Shown: piece by piece, positions 29,177 through 38,681 of the stretch
Layout: the number at the start of each line of letters is the position of its first letter
How positions within the stretch are numbered: position 1 is the stretch's first letter
Assembly (NCBI GenBank): GCA_021811365.1
Contig: JAJZPB010000006.1
Span: 1-41,067, forward strand
DNA from: a bacterium
GTDB taxonomy: Bacteria > Patescibacteriota > Minisyncoccia > Phycocordibacterales > Phycocordibacteraceae
DNA: 41,067 nt
Direction: 5' to 3'
Notes under the pieces: generated by a model
Told to the model about the DNA's origin: nothing
Databases searched by the model: none
Seen by the model: the letters and a program-made list of their open reading frames with translations, nothing else
Program-made: the position numbers and the translations under genes

Positions 29177-29860
29177 TTAGGAGGTCGCGTTCGGATGACT
29201 ACCCACAAAATCCGCGGTGACCACGAAACGATCCGACTTCTGACCGAACACATTGCAGGTCGAGAGCGTCAGCACCTGGCCAGTCACTGAGAGCGGAATG
29301 GCCGCTTCGGTCGCGTTCTCTTTCTGTACCGTGCGTACGGCATACTCGTACGCTCGGTCGGCCGAATATACCGTGATGAGATCGCCCGTTGTAAGCTTCT
29401 GGATGCCGTCAAAGGTTTTGTACGCCGGATTGTACACAACGGGCAGATAGCTCGAGTGGCCGAAGATAACGACATTGCCGTTGTTCTGCCCCAGGAGCGC
29501 CGACGTCGGGTACCGCACCGCACCTTTAAGGAGCAACTGGTCGAGCGCCTCAAGATTGGTCGTCGTCGGATCCGCAATGTTCGCCGAAAGGCTGATTGCC
29601 GGAATCGAAATCTTTACGGGCGACTCCGGAGATGACTGCGGCGCAGAAGTCGAAAGCGTCACCGCTGGTGTACTCGTTGCTATCACTGCCGTCGGATTTG
29701 CCGCAGGAGGCGGCGGGTCCGGCAAGAGGTCGAGCTGGGCGAGAATCGCGATACTCCCGACAAATATAACGACAAACAACGCAGAAAAGCGCCATTTTTT
29801 CGTCCAGGCCCTCCGCCACGCCCGAACCAGCGCAGCGGCCACTAGTACCGCTCGTTCCAT
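29177..29860 (-). CDS. Sortase family transpeptidase
   Basis: 227 aa; N-terminal TM, VKISIPAISLSANI, NVVIFGHSSY, catalytic TLSTCNVFGQKSDRFVV. Confidence 0.92.
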   Translation of the reverse strand: MERAVLVAAALVRAWRRAWTKKWRFSALFVVIFVGSIAILAQLDLLPDPPPPAANPTAVIATSTPAVTLSTSAPQSSPESPVKISIPAISLSANIADPTTTNLEALDQLLLKGAVRYPTSALLGQNNGNVVIFGHSSYLPVVYNPAYKTFDGIQKLTTGDLITVYSADRAYEYAVRTVQKENATEAAIPLSVTGQVLTLSTCNVFGQKSDRFVVTADFVGSHPNATS

Positions 29861-29965
29861 ATCGTCTTTCCAATCAATACGCTAAGTTGGGCATAATGTC
29901 AAGACTCTGCGTCTTCGTCGACTACTTGACAGTCAAAGTACCGCGTGTTATGTAAGGTATACCGT

Positions 29966-30739
29966 ATGGATACCGAAACCACCACAACCACCACGCCTTC
30001 CGGCCGCGAGGCTGCGACGCGCGGGCTCGCTATTGTCGGCTTTATCGCTCTTGTGGCGCTCGGCATGTGGCTCGCCATTTACCTGTCACGCTACGTACCG
30101 ACCGCTGTTGGCCGTCTTGGCTCTGCCGCAACGTATGTAGGTTCTATTTTCATTCCCAAGGCATCAGCTCCCCACCTGGCGGTTGTGCCCCCCGCTACCA
30201 CCACTACCCCCGTCTTGACCGCGGCAGCCACGTCTACCGCTACCACCACGCCGCCCAAGAAGCGGTCCTCCGGTGTTGGCTACGGAGTTACGCCGCGCGA
30301 GCCAGGCCAGCAAAGCTCGACGACGCAAACAATTGGAGCAGGAACGCCCGCCTATTACGGTTTGCCCGACCTTGCGGTAACCATCACCGCCGTCGGCTAC
30401 ATGACCTCGAGCTCAACCGATTCGTTCGTAGCCGCAAACACAGTACCGCACAATGCCATTCCCGCCGTGAAGTTTACCGTAAAAAATGTGGGAACAAACG
30501 TGGCAGGGCCGTGGCGTTTCAGCGCATCAATCCCGACCGCCACTGATTACCTCTACCAATCAGTAGTACAGCAGGGGCTCAATCCGGGCGACTATATCGA
30601 TTACACGCTCGGTTTCAGCCAACCGCTCACTGGTACGGACAAAACTATTACGATAACCGCTAACTACGACCATTCGATTACGGAATCGACCACCAACAAC
30701 AACACCGCGACCGCGCAGGTCACCATCCTCGGATCCTAA
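29966..30739 (+). CDS. Membrane-anchored CARDB/Ig-like domain protein
   Basis: 257 aa; N-terminal TM, Thr-rich linker, LPDLAVTITAVGY...VKFTVKNVGTNVAGPWRFSASI...ANYDHSITESTTNNNTATAQVTI. Confidence 0.8.
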   Translation: MDTETTTTTTPSGREAATRGLAIVGFIALVALGMWLAIYLSRYVPTAVGRLGSAATYVGSIFIPKASAPHLAVVPPATTTTPVLTAAATSTATTTPPKKRSSGVGYGVTPREPGQQSSTTQTIGAGTPAYYGLPDLAVTITAVGYMTSSSTDSFVAANTVPHNAIPAVKFTVKNVGTNVAGPWRFSASIPTATDYLYQSVVQQGLNPGDYIDYTLGFSQPLTGTDKTITITANYDHSITESTTNNNTATAQVTILGS

Positions 30740-30743
30740 GCAC

Positions 30744-30782
30744 GCAAAAAGCGCCGCGGCCTTTCGGCCGTGGCGCTTTTTT
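30744..30782. terminator. Bidirectional terminator GCAAAAAGCGCCGCGGCC-tttc-GGCCGTGGCGCTTTTTTGC
   Basis: Long stem with internal T tract between convergent CARDB protein and gyrB. Confidence 0.85.
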
Positions 30783-30799
30783 GCTCTTGATATCTTGAT

Positions 30800-32878
30800 T
30801 TAGACGTCGAGCGTTGCCATTTTCGCGTTGCTTTGGATGAAGCTCTTGCGGCTGGCCACATCGGTGCCCATAAGAATATCGAAAATGCGGTCGGCCGCCG
30901 CAGCGTCCTCAATGGTGACGCGCTTCAGTACGCGTCGGGCCGGATCCATAGTCGTCTCCCACAACTCGCTTGGGTTCATTTCCCCGAGACCTTTGTAGCG
31001 TTGAATGCTCGCACGCGGCGTTTTCTTTTTAGGCTCGGCAACACCCTCAGCATCTCCTACGGCCTCCGCTTCGTCTGTTACTGCTTCAGAGGACTCTACC
31101 TCTTCCATTTCGCTCGACGTCACACCCATTTCTTTGAGCACCTTTTCTTTCTCGGAGTCCGAGTAGGCATACGCAACCGACTTCCCTCTTGAAATCTTAT
31201 ACAGCGGCGGCTGAGCAATGTAGACGAAACCGCCATCGATGATCGGACGGAAGTGGCGGAACAAAAGCGTGAGCAGAAGCGTGCGAATGTGCGCGCCGTC
31301 GACATCGGCATCGGTCGCGAGAATGAGCTTGTGGTAGCGCAGCTTAGAAATGTCGAACACATCGCCGATGGCGGTCCCAAGAGCGACTACAAGCGCGCGG
31401 ATTTCCACCGATGCGAGCATGCGGTCAATGCGTGCGCGCTCGACGTTCAGGATTTTGCCGCGAAGCGGCAGGATTGCTTGCGTGCGGCGATCCCGACCCT
31501 GTTTGCTCGAACCGCCGGCGCTGTCGCCCTCTACAATGAACAGCTCCGCCTCCTCCGCGTTCTTCACCTGACAGTCGGCAAGCTTGCCCGGAAGAGTCAT
31601 CCCCTCGAGCGCGCCTTTGCGCAGCACCGAGTCTTTTGCCGCCTTCGCCGCCTTGCGCGCTTTGAGCGCAAGCAAGACTTTGTTAATGATCGCCCGCGCA
31701 TCGTCGGGGTTCTCTTCGAGGAACATCCCGAGCGCTTCACCGAATACGCTCGCCACTGCGCTGGTCGCTTCAGTCGAACCGAGCTTCGCCTTCGTCTGTC
31801 CTTCAAACTGTATCTCGGGAAGTTTTACCGACACAACCGCGGTTATGCCCTCAAGCACGTCGTCGCCAGTGAAGTTCTCATCCTTTTCCTTGATGATGTT
31901 CGCCGCGCGGCCATAGGTGTTAAGCGAGCGTGTGAGCGCCGTCTTAAAACCGGTTACGTGCGTGCCACCCTCGCTGTTGTAGGTATTGTTCGCAAAGGCC
32001 GTGATGCGCGGAGTGATGTCGTCTACATACTGGAAGGCAACCTCCACCTGCACCCCCTCCTGTTCCTTGTCGACGTAGAAGATACGTTTATGGATTGGTG
32101 TCTGCCGCTTGTTGTAAAACGCAACAAGAGAGCGGAGCCCACCCTCGAAATAGAACGTCATGCTGGGGGCGTCAATGCCAAGGTCGCGCAGCATCGGCGT
32201 TTCGGTCTCAAAAGCTTCTTGGTGCTCGCGCGCATCAAAGAGGGCGACGCGCGTCCCCTTCACGAGATATGCCTGCTGGCGCAGATGCGAGACGATCTTA
32301 TCCCAGTTCCACTCAATCCCCTCTTTAAAAATAGTGGCGTCTGGCTTGAAGAGCGTAATGGTGCCATGGCTTTTCGTTGTACCGATTTTTTTGACTCGGG
32401 CTTTCGGTATGCCAATCTTATACTCCTGTAGGTGCATGCCGCCGTCCTGGTGCACAACGACCGTTGCTTCTTCGGAGAGCGCGTTCACTACAGAAGCGCC
32501 GACGCCGTGCAAACCACCCGAGACTTTGTATGCATCGTTGTCGAACTTGCCGCCTGCATGGAGCGTCGTCATGATGGTCTCAAGCGCAGAGACTTTTGTC
32601 TTAGGATGAATGCCGACCGGAATACCGTTGCCGTTGTCGGCGACGCGCACCCAGCCGTCTGGAAGCAACGCGACCTCGATGTCGTCGCAGCGATCGGCCA
32701 TCGCCTCGTCGCGGCTGTTGTCGAAAATTTCCCAGATGAGATGGTGGAGCCCCTCGGGACCAGTCGTCCCGATGTACATGCCTGGGCGCTTCCGTACCGG
32801 CTCGAGTCCTTCGAGGACCTGAATGGAAGAAGCGTCGTACGCCTTTTGCTTTTTCTCTTTTTCGACAGATTTAGCCAT
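30800..32878 (-). CDS. gyrB: DNA gyrase subunit B
   Basis: 692 aa; RKRPGMYIGTTGPEGLHHLIWEIFDNSRDEAMA, VSGGLHGVGASVVNALS, EAELFIVEGDSAGGSSKQGRDRRTQAILPLRGKILNVE. Confidence 0.97.
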   Translation of the reverse strand: MAKSVEKEKKQKAYDASSIQVLEGLEPVRKRPGMYIGTTGPEGLHHLIWEIFDNSRDEAMADRCDDIEVALLPDGWVRVADNGNGIPVGIHPKTKVSALETIMTTLHAGGKFDNDAYKVSGGLHGVGASVVNALSEEATVVVHQDGGMHLQEYKIGIPKARVKKIGTTKSHGTITLFKPDATIFKEGIEWNWDKIVSHLRQQAYLVKGTRVALFDAREHQEAFETETPMLRDLGIDAPSMTFYFEGGLRSLVAFYNKRQTPIHKRIFYVDKEQEGVQVEVAFQYVDDITPRITAFANNTYNSEGGTHVTGFKTALTRSLNTYGRAANIIKEKDENFTGDDVLEGITAVVSVKLPEIQFEGQTKAKLGSTEATSAVASVFGEALGMFLEENPDDARAIINKVLLALKARKAAKAAKDSVLRKGALEGMTLPGKLADCQVKNAEEAELFIVEGDSAGGSSKQGRDRRTQAILPLRGKILNVERARIDRMLASVEIRALVVALGTAIGDVFDISKLRYHKLILATDADVDGAHIRTLLLTLLFRHFRPIIDGGFVYIAQPPLYKISRGKSVAYAYSDSEKEKVLKEMGVTSSEMEEVESSEAVTDEAEAVGDAEGVAEPKKKTPRASIQRYKGLGEMNPSELWETTMDPARRVLKRVTIEDAAAADRIFDILMGTDVASRKSFIQSNAKMATLDV

Positions 32879-32954
32879 AAAAATAGCCCTTTTCAGGTGG
32901 TTCTAGTATACCACACTGCGGCGCTTTTCTCCCCTCTCTATTTCTAATCAAATT

Positions 32955-33587
32955 CTATTCAAAATGCGCTCGGTCGTTCCAGGTAACGAGTTTCCACCCT
33001 CCTTCCGGAAGCAAGACGGCGAAAGTGATGCTGCAGTTGTGCACGGCGAACTGCTGCATGAAACGCTCGAACGCGCTCGCCGAGAAATCGTCTCCTAGTA
33101 CGATTGTCCCCATGAGCACCTGGAGGAAGCCCCCGTGGCTCACCACTGCGATTCGGTCCGTCCCTTGCTGGGCAAGCAGCGCAAGCGCCTCTTCGGCACG
33201 CTCGCGCATAGCCGGGAACGACTCCTCGTCATGCCACACAAAGTGCCCGTCACCTTCATGATGCGCTGCAACAATCGCCTCCAATCCTTTCGCAACGAGC
33301 GGGTCCGTTTTATGTTTCTGGCCGAACGATGACGGTTCGCGCCACTCGCCAAAGAGTGCGCTCGGCGTGTGGGTCAGCCCCGCGTGTTCACCAATAATCG
33401 TCGCTGTCTCCTCGGCCCGCGGATAGTCGCTTGAAATGAGCGTTTCTACGCCGAGCCGCTTAAGGCGTTCCCCCACCTGCGCCGCCTGTGCTTTGCCCGC
33501 TTCGGTAAGCTGAGCCGCGCGGCCGCGGAACATGCCGTCAACATTGCTATCGGTTTCTCCGTGCCGCACAAAGTATACGCGCTTCAT
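32955..33587 (-). CDS. Histidine phosphatase (phosphoglycerate mutase-like)
   Basis: 210 aa; VYFVRHGETDSNVDGMFRGRAAQLTEAGKAQA; VVSHGGFLQVLMG. Confidence 0.93.
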   Translation of the reverse strand: MKRVYFVRHGETDSNVDGMFRGRAAQLTEAGKAQAAQVGERLKRLGVETLISSDYPRAEETATIIGEHAGLTHTPSALFGEWREPSSFGQKHKTDPLVAKGLEAIVAAHHEGDGHFVWHDEESFPAMRERAEEALALLAQQGTDRIAVVSHGGFLQVLMGTIVLGDDFSASAFERFMQQFAVHNCSITFAVLLPEGGWKLVTWNDRAHFE

Positions 33588-33592
33588 AGCAA

Positions 33593-35407
33593 CTACCGGA
33601 CCTCGTAGCCCGCTTTCGTTAAAGCCGAAGCGACAGTATCCATGACTACGTTCGTCTCCTCGTCGGTGAGAGTGCGATCAAAAGACTGGAAAACGAGACG
33701 GCAGGCGTAGGAAACCCTGCCATCCTTTTCAAAACGATCGACGAACTCGAGACGCACAAGCAGGTCGCCTGCGAAGTTCTGCACGACTTCGAGCATCGAC
33801 TGTTCGGTCGCCCCCTTGGGCGCCCATGCCGCCACGTCGCGCACAATGAACGGGTACGGCGAAAACGGTTTGAATGGCCCGAGCTCGTAGCGCTTGGGCG
33901 TGTAGTCTTTGCCGTACTCTTCCAAGTTCGCTTTGGAAAGGTCGTCGACGGTCGGAAAGTCCTTGCCCCAGGCTGGAACCGTTTCCGTCATACGCAGCTC
34001 CACATGTTCTCCCTCTTTCGGAAAGACTGAGCCGACCTCAAAGAGCTTCGGCTTCTCCCCTGGAGCGAGCACCAGCGGCGCTACGTAGCGCGCCTGTGCG
34101 AGCGCCTCATCAAGATTTTCTTTGAGCGAGGTGCGCAGCGCCGGTTTCTTTTTGTCGAGCGGGTTGGCCAGCGCAATATCGCCTTTTTTCGTAAACGACT
34201 GCGTCGAGACCTCCGTAAAGCCTTGCTCAACAAGCTGATCCTTCATCCGCTCGATTCCGCAAAAGCGCGCCTGGTCCGGCTTGCTAGAAATGGGCGGTAG
34301 CTCAGTTGCTGGCAGCCGGTCATAACCAAGAACACGCCCCACCTCTTCAACAAGGTCTTCGGGTATGACGAGGTCGGTGCGCTCAAATGGCGGCGTGACC
34401 GTGAAAGTCCGACTTTTACAAACAGTCGGAAGGCCGAGACGCGAGAAGACGTCTTGCACTTCCGCTTCGGTAAAGGATGCTCCCAGCAGACCGTTGATTC
34501 GGTCGAGTGAAATGGAAACCGGTTTCGTTTCCATCGGGTTCGGGTACACATCAACAACGTCATAAACTTCCCCGCCAGCGACCTCCTGGATGAGCGCAAG
34601 TACATCGCGCATGCCATACGCCGCAAGCTCGGACGATGGGCGGTTCTGGAACCGAAGCGAGGCATCGGTAAAGAGCTTGAGCTTTTGCGCCGTCCTGCGA
34701 ATGGTCGGCCCATCGAAGTTTGCTGCCTCGACAACAATATCGGCCGTGCTCAAATCAACTTCGGCCGCATTGCCGCCTTTCACGCCGGCAATGCCGATAG
34801 GAGTGTTGCTGCCGTCGACGATGAGTAACGTTCCTTCGGGCAACGCGTAGCGGTCTCCACTGAGCGTTTCGATGCCTTCGTCTGCCCGAGCACCGCGCAC
34901 CATAATGGAGTATGTCCCCTCTTTTCCGTGATGCCCCAGCTTTTGTGCGTCAAACGCATGGAGCGGTTGCCCGAGGTTGAGCATCACATAGTTGGTTGCA
35001 TCAACAATGTTATTGATTGACCGTTGCCCCACGGACTCGAGCGCCCCCTTGAGCCAGGTGGGCGACGGACCGACCTTCACCCCGTGCACCACAGCGCCTA
35101 TATACCGCGTACATTTTTTCGGATCTTCAATTTCGACTGAGAGTGCACCCGACTCCGGGTACTTCGGTAATGCAGCTCGAAGCGGGTCCGCTTTCATCTT
35201 CACATTGAGCGCCGCTGCAAGCTCGCTCGCGACGCCGCGATGACTGAGCGCATAGCCGGCGCGATCCGGCAGCACTTTTAGCTCCAGCAAATCGCCCTCC
35301 TGCTCGTCTACCTCGAAGGAATGAAAAGTGAAGAGGTCAGCAAGCTCCTGCCCGTCCGGCAGTTCCGCATTGAAGTAGTTCAGCAACCATTTCCGCGAGA
35401 CTTTCAT
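33593..35407 (-). CDS. pheT: Phenylalanyl-tRNA synthetase beta subunit, lacking the EMAP-II-like OB-fold domain
   Basis: 604 aa; MKVSRKWLLNYFNAELP, RSINNIVDATNYVMLNLGQPLHAFDA, C-terminal FDX-ACB. Confidence 0.95.
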   Translation of the reverse strand: MKVSRKWLLNYFNAELPDGQELADLFTFHSFEVDEQEGDLLELKVLPDRAGYALSHRGVASELAAALNVKMKADPLRAALPKYPESGALSVEIEDPKKCTRYIGAVVHGVKVGPSPTWLKGALESVGQRSINNIVDATNYVMLNLGQPLHAFDAQKLGHHGKEGTYSIMVRGARADEGIETLSGDRYALPEGTLLIVDGSNTPIGIAGVKGGNAAEVDLSTADIVVEAANFDGPTIRRTAQKLKLFTDASLRFQNRPSSELAAYGMRDVLALIQEVAGGEVYDVVDVYPNPMETKPVSISLDRINGLLGASFTEAEVQDVFSRLGLPTVCKSRTFTVTPPFERTDLVIPEDLVEEVGRVLGYDRLPATELPPISSKPDQARFCGIERMKDQLVEQGFTEVSTQSFTKKGDIALANPLDKKKPALRTSLKENLDEALAQARYVAPLVLAPGEKPKLFEVGSVFPKEGEHVELRMTETVPAWGKDFPTVDDLSKANLEEYGKDYTPKRYELGPFKPFSPYPFIVRDVAAWAPKGATEQSMLEVVQNFAGDLLVRLEFVDRFEKDGRVSYACRLVFQSFDRTLTDEETNVVMDTVASALTKAGYEVR

Positions 35408-36144
35408 ACTTCCTTTTCATCAAACCCGTATACGAAACGAATGTCGCCCGCATGAAATAGGCGCACTTCGGGAATGCCGTACTTGATCATGAGAATGCGC
35501 TCAAGACCGCCGCCGAAAGCGAAGCCTGCGACCTTTGCCGGGTCAAGTCCGGCGTTATGAATGACGTTCGGGTGCAGCATGCCCGCTCCATTCACCTCGA
35601 GCCACCTCCCTTCTTTCCCTGGTGCTTCGAACCACGCATCCACCTCAACCGACGGCTCAGTGAAGCCGAAAAACGACGGACGGAAACGGACCCGAGACTG
35701 CGGGCCAAGGTACTCGCGATAAAAGCGTTCGAGCGTGCCCTTGAGGTGCGCGAGCGTCACCGTTCCGGCAGGACCGACCGCAAAGCCATCAAGCTGATAA
35801 AATTGTGCTTCATGGGTCGCGTCCGTCGCTTCGTTGCGGAAGACCTTGCCGGGGTTAATCATGCGCGCTTCGGTGCGCCCATCCTTTGCCATTTTTTCGA
35901 GCTCACGAATCGTTACCGAGGTCGCGTGCGTGCGGAGCACGCGCGACGTCTGTTCCTTCGTCCAGAAGGTGGCCTGCATGTCGCGCGCGGGATGGTCCTC
36001 AAGCACATTGAGCGCGGTGAAGTTGTGCCAGTCGTCCTCGAGTTCTGGGCCATAGGCAATGCTGAACCCCATATTTCTGAAAATCTCCGCGATAGCGCGC
36101 TGTGCGATGCTTATCGGATGGAGCCGTCCCTGCGCCGTTGCCAT
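35404..36144 (-). CDS. pheS: Phenylalanyl-tRNA synthetase alpha subunit, lacking the N-terminal coiled coil
   Basis: 246 aa; GRLHPISIAQRAIAEIFRNMGFSIAYGPELEDDWHNFTALN; GFAFGGGLERILMIKYGIPEVRLFHAGDIRF; overlaps pheT by ATGA. Confidence 0.96.
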   Translation of the reverse strand: MATAQGRLHPISIAQRAIAEIFRNMGFSIAYGPELEDDWHNFTALNVLEDHPARDMQATFWTKEQTSRVLRTHATSVTIRELEKMAKDGRTEARMINPGKVFRNEATDATHEAQFYQLDGFAVGPAGTVTLAHLKGTLERFYREYLGPQSRVRFRPSFFGFTEPSVEVDAWFEAPGKEGRWLEVNGAGMLHPNVIHNAGLDPAKVAGFAFGGGLERILMIKYGIPEVRLFHAGDIRFVYGFDEKEV

Positions 36145-36183
36145 TACCAGAAATCATAGCAAAGTGCTATACTTTGGCCAAGC

Positions 36184-37431
36184 ATGGGTCTCGAGACAGT
36201 TGCCTATCCGTTTATCTTTCTGGCGCTCTATTTTGAGTCGTTTTTGCTCGTCACCTTCTTCTCCTCCCCGGCTCGTACCAAGCGAGCCCAGAGTCCCGTA
36301 GCTAGCCCCGCTACTAACGTCCCAAAGGTCGCCATCATAGTCCCCTGCTGGAACGAAGAGTCAACGGTGGCAGGCACGGTGGAGTCGCTTTTGGCGCTCG
36401 AGTACCCCGCCGACAAGCTATCGCTCGTGCTAGTAAACGACGGCTCGACCGACGGCACCGCGAGCGCTATTGACCGCTATGCGGCGCACCCGCAAATTAC
36501 CGCACTGCATAAACCCAACGGCGGCAAGTTTACTGCTATGAACTACGGTCTTGAGCACGTCGCGGATGCTGAGTTCGTCGGATTCCTCGACGCTGACTCG
36601 TTCGTGGCGCCGGATGCATTGCGGGAAATCATTCCGTCTTTCGACGCTCCTGCCGTTGCGGCCGTAACCGCTTCTATGTCGATCCACAACCCGCACACCG
36701 TCTTCCAACGCATGCAGTACGCCGAATACGCGCAGGCAATCACTCTTCGCCACATCTTCGGCTCGATTAACGGTCTATACGTCACGCCGGGACCGTTCTC
36801 GTTCTACCGCCTGAGCGTGCTCAAAGAACTTGGCCCCTTCAAGCACGCATACCTCGCTGAAGATATGGAGATGGCAATGCGCATTCAGCGCGCTGGACTG
36901 AAGATTGGCAACGCGCTACGCGCCCGTGTCTACACCAAAGGACCGCCGACTGCGCGCAAGCTCATTAAGCAGCGTATCCGGTGGACGACCGGTTTTATGC
37001 GCAACATCTTCTTCGACTATCGTGACCTCATTTGGTCAAAGCAAAATGTCGTACTTGGGTTTTTTGTGCTTCCGTTAGGGATTGCCGCGATCGGTGGCAG
37101 CATCATCGTTTTTTCTCTCTATGTTTTCCAGACGATTAAATCGCTTGCGCACTCCGTTTCCGTCATGAGCGCCGCACCGCTATCGTACGCTCTCACGGTG
37201 CACCCCATTTCCTGGTTCTACTTTCCGCTTACCATTCCGCTTCTCGTTGGCATCACCATGACCGCACTCACCGCCACCTGGATGGCAGTAGGCAAATACT
37301 CCTCGAATACTCCCGGCCGGCTGCTTCCCAACCTGCCGGCGTATTTCCTCTTCTACACCTTCGTCGCGCCTATCTGGATCATTCGCTCGGTATCCCATGT
37401 CGTACGAGGCGCCCGAACCACCTGGCGCTAG
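36184..37431 (+). CDS. Family 2 glycosyltransferase, membrane processive type
   Basis: 415 aa; VAIIVPCWNEESTVAGTVESLLAL, LVLVNDGSTDGTA, FLDADSFV, AEDMEMAMRIQ, KQRIRWTTGF. Confidence 0.93.
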   Translation: MGLETVAYPFIFLALYFESFLLVTFFSSPARTKRAQSPVASPATNVPKVAIIVPCWNEESTVAGTVESLLALEYPADKLSLVLVNDGSTDGTASAIDRYAAHPQITALHKPNGGKFTAMNYGLEHVADAEFVGFLDADSFVAPDALREIIPSFDAPAVAAVTASMSIHNPHTVFQRMQYAEYAQAITLRHIFGSINGLYVTPGPFSFYRLSVLKELGPFKHAYLAEDMEMAMRIQRAGLKIGNALRARVYTKGPPTARKLIKQRIRWTTGFMRNIFFDYRDLIWSKQNVVLGFFVLPLGIAAIGGSIIVFSLYVFQTIKSLAHSVSVMSAAPLSYALTVHPISWFYFPLTIPLLVGITMTALTATWMAVGKYSSNTPGRLLPNLPAYFLFYTFVAPIWIIRSVSHVVRGARTTWR

Positions 37432-37485
37432 CGCGAGGACCACTTTCTTGGTATACCCTTTCTCTATACGCCAAACCCTATTCGT

Positions 37486-38172
37486 ATGTCGCTTTTTGCC
37501 CGAAACGCCCTCATCGCCCTCGGCATCACCATAGTGCTCGCGGGTACGCTCGTCCTAACCGTCGACTACCTCAACCGCGCACGGGTCAACCAGCTTTCAG
37601 CAATAGAAGACCAGCTCTCTATCGATACGCTTTCGCTCGATACCCAATTCTCACTGCTCGAGGCAGCGCCGTGCGACAGCGCCGCCTCCTCGACGGCGCT
37701 CACCGGAGAGCTGAGTGATCTCGGCAGCCGCCTTTCCTACGCCGAGAATCAGCTCGGCACTACCAATCCGCAGGTGGTACGACTCAAGGAACAATATTCT
37801 CTGCTTGAAATACGCGACTACCTCATCACGAAACAGCTGGCTGCCGCGTGCGGCACAAAGCCCGTTACCGTGCTGTATTTCTACAGCAACGCCAACGACT
37901 GCTCCAACTGCGACCAGGCCGGATACGCGCTTTCCTATCTGCGCGACACCTACCCGGAGCTGCGCGTGTACTCTTTTGATTACAATCTTAATCTTGGTGC
38001 GCTCCAGACCCTTATCACCGTCAACAAACTGCGGCCAAAATTCCCCGCATTCGTGATAAACGGTAAAACGTCTTACGGATTCACCTCGCTCAGCAATCTC
38101 GAGTCTCGTTTCCCCAAAGGCGCCCTTGCGACCACGACCGCGACGAGCACCGCTACAAGCGCAAAGAAGTAG
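37486..38172 (+). CDS. Membrane-anchored thioredoxin-fold-like protein with CSNC motif
   Basis: N-terminal TM; VTVLYFYSNANDCSNCDQAGYALSYLRDTYPELRVYSFD...FPAFVINGK. Confidence 0.7.
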   Translation: MSLFARNALIALGITIVLAGTLVLTVDYLNRARVNQLSAIEDQLSIDTLSLDTQFSLLEAAPCDSAASSTALTGELSDLGSRLSYAENQLGTTNPQVVRLKEQYSLLEIRDYLITKQLAAACGTKPVTVLYFYSNANDCSNCDQAGYALSYLRDTYPELRVYSFDYNLNLGALQTLITVNKLRPKFPAFVINGKTSYGFTSLSNLESRFPKGALATTTATSTATSAKK

Positions 38173-38191
38173 CAACCTCGTGAGGGTCTGC

Positions 38192-38470
38192 TCACCCCTT
38201 GGGATACATCTCGTTCCGCACTGCGGTGAGCTCGTTCACGAGAACCGGATCTGTAACGAGACTAAACCGCGGCACTCGACCTCCTTCTCGCTCTACGGTT
38301 TCGAAAAATATATAAAGCGGACGCGACTGAAATGAAGTGGGCGCAAACCAGTCATTCTCATACAGCGGCCGGTATAGCACGCTGAAGGTCTTGTCTTCCG
38401 TATTTCTCGCAAGCCCGACGACTTCGTATAGGTAGTTATGTAGTGGTATGTAGTGGGCCACTCGGGTCAT
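38192..38470 (-). CDS. DUF1653-family protein
   Basis: 92 aa; YEVVGLARNTEDKTFSVLYRPLYENDWFAPTSFQSRPLYIFFETVEREGGRVPRFSLV. Confidence 0.8.
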   Translation of the reverse strand: MTRVAHYIPLHNYLYEVVGLARNTEDKTFSVLYRPLYENDWFAPTSFQSRPLYIFFETVEREGGRVPRFSLVTDPVLVNELTAVRNEMYPKG

Positions 38471-38540
38471 GCTTGTAGTGAATATAGAAACCGTTCTGAG
38501 GAATGTTCATATGCCTCGTCATTAGCTATACGAGATCATC

Positions 38541-38617
38541 TGGAGCCGCCTCTCGGATTCGAACCGAGGACCTACGCTTTACAAAAGCGTTGCTCTAACC
38601 AACTGAGCTAAGGCGGC
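38541..38617 (-). tRNA. tRNA-Thr, anticodon TGT, CCA encoded, discriminator U73
   Basis: GCCGCCT-TA-GCTC-AGTTGGTTA-GAGC-A-ACGCT-TTTGTAA-AGCGT-AGGTC-CTCGG-TTCGAAT-CCGAG-AGGCGGC-T-CCA; full cloverleaf. Confidence 0.98.
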
Positions 38618-38645
38618 ACTCTCTTACGATACCGGCTCCACGCGG

Positions 38646-38679
38646 AAAAACCAAGCCGCTTCAAGGCGGCGTGGTTTTT
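38646..38679. terminator. Terminator AAAAACCAaGCCGC...GCGGCgTGGTTTTTT
   Basis: Stem with A/T tracts between ORF 38682-39089 and tRNA-Thr. Confidence 0.8.
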
Positions 38680-38681
38680 TG

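Noticed and set aside
31253-32431. 392-aa plus-strand ORF opposite gyrB
   Set aside because: Antisense artefact of codon bias; no domain signature
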